DNA from: a virus
IMG/VR virus record: IMGVR_UViG_3300032050_014107
Coordinates: 1-34,009 of that record
Strand: one strand, 5' to 3'
Length of the DNA stretch: 34,009 nucleotides
Shown: piece by piece, positions 31,801 through 34,009 of the stretch
How positions within the stretch are numbered: the first letter of the stretch is position 1
Layout of the letters: every line of letters begins with the position of its first letter
Program-made: the position numbers and the translations under genes
Notes under the pieces: generated by a model
Database searches by the model: none
Told to the model about the DNA's origin: nothing
The model's input: only the letters and a program-made list of their open reading frames with translations

Positions 31801-32058
31801 GTAGCAGTGAGATTGTTATTTGAACAAAACGACCAAATCGTAAGACAACAATTCTTGGATAGTGTAAACCCTATACTTGACTCAATCAGAAGAGATAGAG
31901 GTTTATATGACTTCCGTGTTACTGTTTCTTCTTCACCTGAAGACTTGGACAGAAACACTCTCACAGGTAAAATTTACCTTAAACCAACGAAGGCTTTGGA
32001 GTTCATAGATATTGAGTTCTTTATCACACCAACAGGTGCTTCGTTTGAAAATATATAA
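28861..32058 (+). CDS. gp18: Tail sheath protein, gp18-like, with a large insertion
   Basis: 1065 residues, against about 660 in T4 gp18. The N-terminus VYVSPGVYTSETDLSFVAQS, then VGVTTLGLVGETIKGPAFEP and a F-G-G motif, is the classical sheath start. The C-terminus ARKLISAVAVRLLFEQNDQI, then QFLDSVNPILDSIRRDRGLY and FIDIEFFITPTGASFE, is the classical core domain that packs around the tube. Between about residues 110 and 300 lies extra Thr/Ser/Asn-rich, beta-like sequence (e.g. FTNTFTATTATVTVWGNTF), probably a surface-exposed insertion. A terminator follows eight bases after the stop. The sheath contracts to drive the tube through the host envelope. Confidence 0.93.
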   Translation: MATAQVNQKVYVSPGVYTSETDLSFVAQSVGVTTLGLVGETIKGPAFEPIFITNYDEFQAYFGGTEPVKFVNTQIPKYEAAYIAKSYLQQSNQLFVTRVLGLSGYDAGPSWSITTIANVDPTTVDSTGTTSFTNTFTATTATVTVWGNTFPTEVSNDFTTQYILSNGNTSTYQASLDNYIQQVLGDNTLSATSSYFYGSVPDADYNSITSTYSNTNNAFGVNNLNLAFNDLSSSDNDTWFYATFDPGANNSYDGYSWDFYINDIQDIGSGTFTGSVSGNIYNFSGTAYPDYNNMVVATLRSRGISLYTNNSGPNHGPIYEVTGSTDLDMICTNQYSGVTQDPFATFLLSGVTRDGNTFSFENSLLTTSSQFITKVLGVSNFDKPRFETPIFVEELYAGSLEYAYNQSYIRGLNCNMVALDSARSLASDSIAWKLQRYQSPKSPFLVSELRGNKVYNLFRFISISDGDAANTEVKISIANLSFDNMTFDVLVRQFFDTDANPIVIEKFQNCVLDPASNNFIAKKIGSQDGEYALISRYIMVEMAENAPVDALPCGFNGYSQRIYGSTAVQAPMIFYKTKYNFPQEVVLDPPFGSAAGGANTVTSPGDVVRRTYLGMSSSYLFTIEDAFLQYLGQKNPVVGFCTATESAPWNGLTKGFHLDSGATVVTIGNEFTTSGQTAFECGVADFTSNPSSQDNPYYFIYSRKFTLCMAGGFDGWDIYEERRTNEDRFALGGTGYLAGACTSARYPTATGFGTFKNITVDADSQSFANTDYYAYLLGILTFANPESTNINVFATASIDYVYNQTLVEAAIDMIQFQRADSIYIVTTPDYNMLLPDSTDQNQIIYPQTAVDNLDNTGIDSNYTATYYPWILVRDTVNNTQIYIPPTGEVCRNLALTDNISFPWFASAGYTRGLVNSIKARVKLTQQDRDTLYQGRINPIATFADVGTVIWGNKTLQVADTALNRLNVRRLLLQARKLISAVAVRLLFEQNDQIVRQQFLDSVNPILDSIRRDRGLYDFRVTVSSSPEDLDRNTLTGKIYLKPTKALEFIDIEFFITPTGASFENI

Positions 32059-32065
32059 TAAAAAC

Positions 32066-32092
32066 GGGGGGTCCAAAACCCCCCACTTTTTT
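32066..32092 (+). terminator. Strong intrinsic terminator after the sheath gene
   Basis: Stem GGGGGGT / ACCCCCC with the five-base loop CCAAA, then AC and a run of six Ts. It starts eight bases after the sheath stop. Its end lies nine bases before the ATG of the next gene. Confidence 0.9.
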
Positions 32093-32100
32093 ATTACCTA

Positions 32101-32928
32101 ATGAAAAAAATATTACGAGAGGGAATAAAACCCGAGGGGACACCAGACTTAAAGTATTACGCATTCGATTGGGATGACAACATTGTCCATATGCCAACAG
32201 AAATCTATTTGTTAGATGATGATGGTAATGAGGTTGGAATGAGTACTGAAGATTTTGCTGAATATAGGAGTAAAATAGGTAAAGGACCTTTAAAATACAA
32301 AGGGAGTACAATCGTTGATTTTGCCCCCAACGCCTTCAAAGATTTCAGAGTGGATGGTGACAAACAATTTTTGATTGATGCAATGAAAGCTAAACCTGGT
32401 CCTGCATGGAAGGATTTTGTAGAAGCGGTAAACAATGGTTCGATTTTTGCGATAATAACCGCTCGTGGACACAACCCGAGAACTCTTAAACAAGCAGTTT
32501 ACAATTATATAGTTTCCGATTTCAAAGGAATAGATAAAAACCAAGTAATTAAAAACTTAAAAAAATATAGAACCTTCGCAGGAGAACAGGATATGACTGA
32601 TGAAGAACTTATAAAAACATATTTGGAGTTAAATAAGTACCACCCCGTTTCTTTTGGTGATGATATAGGTGCCACAAACCCCGAACACGGAAAGGTAATT
32701 GCAATGCAAGAATTTGTAGACTATATAAAAGGGATGGCTGCTTTACTAAATAAAAGAAGTTTTCTTAAAATGGATATTGTAAATAAGTTTATTCCAGCAG
32801 TACCTACAATTGGATTTTCAGATGACGATTTAAAGAATATAGAAGTAATGAAGAAAGCTTTTAAAGATAAACCAGAACTAGTAAAGACTTATTCAACAGC
32901 TGGAGGAATCAAAAAAGAAGTAAAATAA
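32101..32928 (+). CDS. HAD-superfamily phosphatase-like protein with LRE leader
   Basis: 275 residues. HAD motifs: I, YAFDWDDNIVHMPT (20-33; Asp23 and Asp25 in D-x-D); II, FAIITARGHNPRT (116-128; Thr120); IV, VSFGDDIGATNPEHGK (183-198; Asp187 and Asp188). A Lys around 146-155 could be motif III. HAD enzymes remove phosphate via an Asp-phosphate intermediate; the substrate here (nucleic acid end, nucleotide or protein) is unknown. The N-terminus MKKILREG fits an L-x-E/G prohead-protease-like leader. It lies between sheath and tube genes, a place where T4 has no such gene. A hydrophobic Lys-rich C-terminal tail (~200-275) follows the domain. Confidence 0.75.
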   Translation: MKKILREGIKPEGTPDLKYYAFDWDDNIVHMPTEIYLLDDDGNEVGMSTEDFAEYRSKIGKGPLKYKGSTIVDFAPNAFKDFRVDGDKQFLIDAMKAKPGPAWKDFVEAVNNGSIFAIITARGHNPRTLKQAVYNYIVSDFKGIDKNQVIKNLKKYRTFAGEQDMTDEELIKTYLELNKYHPVSFGDDIGATNPEHGKVIAMQEFVDYIKGMAALLNKRSFLKMDIVNKFIPAVPTIGFSDDDLKNIEVMKKAFKDKPELVKTYSTAGGIKKEVK

Positions 32929-32979
32929 AGATGAGTTTTTTAAAATAAAAGTAAATAGAAAAAATTTTCACTAATACTA

Positions 32980-32988
32980 TATTTATAA
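32980..32988 (+). promoter_or_regulatory. Candidate phage promoter element TATTTATAA (tail-tube gene)
   Basis: TATTTATAA with exactly 32 bases before the tail-tube ATG, the same distance as at the sheath gene. Separate promotion would suit a structural protein needed in many copies. Confidence 0.5.
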
Positions 32989-33020
32989 CATATAAACACA
33001 GAAATTAAAATTTTTATAAT

Positions 33021-33509
33021 ATGGCTGATTTACTGATGAAGATGCCCTTACCCTACGAACCGAAACGGCAGAATCGATTCATTTTAAGGTTTCCTTCTAG
33101 CATGGGTATCAATGAATGGTTTGTTGAATCTGCTTCAAGACCCTCAATTAAAATAAATTCAACCGAAATTCAATTCTTGAATACTTCAACATTCGTTGCA
33201 GGTAGATTTAATTGGGATGAAATTCAGGTAAAATTCAGAGACCCGATTGGTCCGTCTGCAGCTCAAGCATTGATGGAGTGGGTTCGTTTACACGCTGAAT
33301 CAGTAACAGGTCGTATGGGTTATGCTGCGGGTTACAAAAAAGATGTTGACCTCGAGATGTTGGACCCAACAGGAGTAGTCGTAGAAAAATGGATTTTATA
33401 CGGAACCTTCCTGACAAGTGCTAACTTTGGTTCATTAGCGTATAGCAATGATGCTTTAGCTGATATCACATGTGGATTGCGTCCAGACCGTTGTGTGTTG
33501 GTTTACTAA
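33021..33509 (+). CDS. gp19: Tail tube protein, gp19-like
   Basis: 162 residues, as against 163 in T4 gp19. Visible are PYEPKRQNRFILRFPSSMGI at the N-terminus, the conserved FVESASRPSIKI region, FNWDEIQVKFRDPIGPSAAQ, ALMEWVRLHAESVTGRMGYA (helix) and the WILYGTFLTSANFGSLAYSN end with C-x-x-R-P-D-R. These match the T4-type tube fold, in which six subunits form each ring of the inner tail tube. A terminator-like hairpin follows 31 bases after the stop. Confidence 0.93.
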   Translation: MADLLMKMPLPYEPKRQNRFILRFPSSMGINEWFVESASRPSIKINSTEIQFLNTSTFVAGRFNWDEIQVKFRDPIGPSAAQALMEWVRLHAESVTGRMGYAAGYKKDVDLEMLDPTGVVVEKWILYGTFLTSANFGSLAYSNDALADITCGLRPDRCVLVY

Positions 33510-33540
33510 TAGTATTTAAATTAAAAATAAAACTTGTATA

Positions 33541-33581
33541 TTTAACCGTGGAGACATAAACTTCACGGTTAAATTTTTTTT
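33541..33581 (+). terminator. Intrinsic terminator between tail-tube and hub genes
   Basis: Perfect 10-bp stem TTTAACCGTG / CACGGTTAAA with a 13-base loop, followed by eight Ts that run to the ATG of the next gene. It should stop most transcripts after the tail-tube gene; some read-through would feed the hub gene. Confidence 0.9.
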
Positions 33582-34009
33582 ATGCAAGACCAAAGTAGAG
33601 ACTATGGACAACAAAATTTTTCATTACCTCACGATGTTGTAATACTTCCATCAGGAGGTAAGTTTTATAAAAACAAAAAAAAATCAGTTAAAGTTGGGTA
33701 TTTGACAGCGTCGGATGAAAACATTTTGATGAGTAATACAAGCGATATTACTGGAACTTTATTGAGAAATAAAATTTACGAACCTGATATTAAAATAGAT
33801 GATTTATTGGAAGGGGATGTTGAAGCAATTCTTATTTTTTTGAGGAACACATCATTTGGACCTAACATAATGATGAATTTGGTTGACCCACAAACAAAAA
33901 AACAATTCGAAGCTAATATTTCGTTGGAAGAGTTGAATATAAAAAAACCACTTCACGAACCAAATGAAGACGGTAGTTTTACTACAACTCTACCTGTTTC
34001 CAAAGCACA
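33582..34009 (+). CDS. T4 baseplate-hub-like protein, N-terminal part (cut by window edge)
   Basis: ATG at 33582; 142 codons to the window end without a stop. Visible are LPSGGKFYKNKKKSVKVGYL (23-40), TASDENILMSNTSDITGT (41-58), LLRNKIYEPDIKIDDLLEGD and VEAILIFLRNTSFGPN. This is the conserved start of the T4-type baseplate family (gp26/gp28/gp51-like hub or assembly proteins) as I recall it: G-G-x-x-Y, L-T-x-x-D-E-N-I-L and G-D-x-x-A-I-L-I-x-x-R. The usual Cys pairs for Zn in this family are absent where I would expect them (VDPQTKKQFE). It follows the terminator with almost no gap and carries on the tail/baseplate gene order. Confidence 0.6.
   Translation, partial: MQDQSRDYGQQNFSLPHDVVILPSGGKFYKNKKKSVKVGYLTASDENILMSNTSDITGTLLRNKIYEPDIKIDDLLEGDVEAILIFLRNTSFGPNIMMNLVDPQTKKQFEANISLEELNIKKPLHEPNEDGSFTTTLPVSKA

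Noticed and set aside
1-34009. Prophage attachment sites, integrase or transposon ends
   Set aside because: No integrase, transposase, long inverted repeats or flanking duplications were seen. All recognisable genes fit a lytic T4-type phage.

Overview
The window is part of a tailed-phage genome with a T4-type contractile tail. The best evidence is a tail-sheath gene (gp18-like), a 162-residue tail-tube gene (gp19-like), a gp13-like neck gene, a probable gp15-like tail terminator, a truncated baseplate-hub-like gene, a family B DNA polymerase and an SNF2-type helicase. The DNA is AT-rich. Genes are packed with ATGA and TAATG overlaps, and start codons follow A/T-rich DNA with no Shine-Dalgarno sequence. 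That start context fits a Bacteroidota host, but this is inference; no host gene, tRNA or integration site is visible. Both ends of the window cut a gene.

Layout. Positions 1-7057 (minus strand): three glycosyltransferases (one partial), a 56-residue gene, dUTPase, a DEDDy 3'-5' exonuclease, a free-standing WYL-like protein and four unknown proteins. Positions 7111-13540 (plus): three large surface or fibre proteins with Pro-Thr linkers and Cys-rich modules, closed by a terminator. Positions 13616-18167 (plus): four overlapping glycosyltransferase genes, the first resembling the family that puts GlcNAc on Thr or hydroxyproline of proteins. Positions 18184-21455 (plus): a small beta-rich protein and DNA polymerase, whose GTG start lies in an RNA hairpin. 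Positions 21432-26562 (minus): an unknown protein, the neck protein, a superoxide dismutase fused to a nuclease-like domain, the SNF2 helicase and a SET-domain protein. Positions 26619-34009 (plus): neck/tail genes, sheath, a HAD-like phosphatase, tail tube and hub protein, with one tiny minus-strand ribbon-helix-helix gene between the terminator protein and the sheath.

How it may work together. Thr/Pro-rich fibres next to seven glycosyltransferase proteins, one GT60-like, suggest a phage that O-glycosylates its own fibres in a mucin-like way. A nine-base element, TATTTAT plus two bases, stands before most apparent transcription-unit starts on both strands and is a candidate phage promoter element. 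Several proteins begin with a short leader ending in an x-T-E or L-R-E motif, like T4 capsid-targeting leaders; the same motif sits at the domain junction of the dismutase fusion. These three patterns, the dismutase-nuclease fusion and two candidate autoregulatory sites (polymerase hairpin, RHH operator) are the main points of interest. No stretch over 300 bases lacks a gene; the longest gap is about 120 bases, before the sheath gene.
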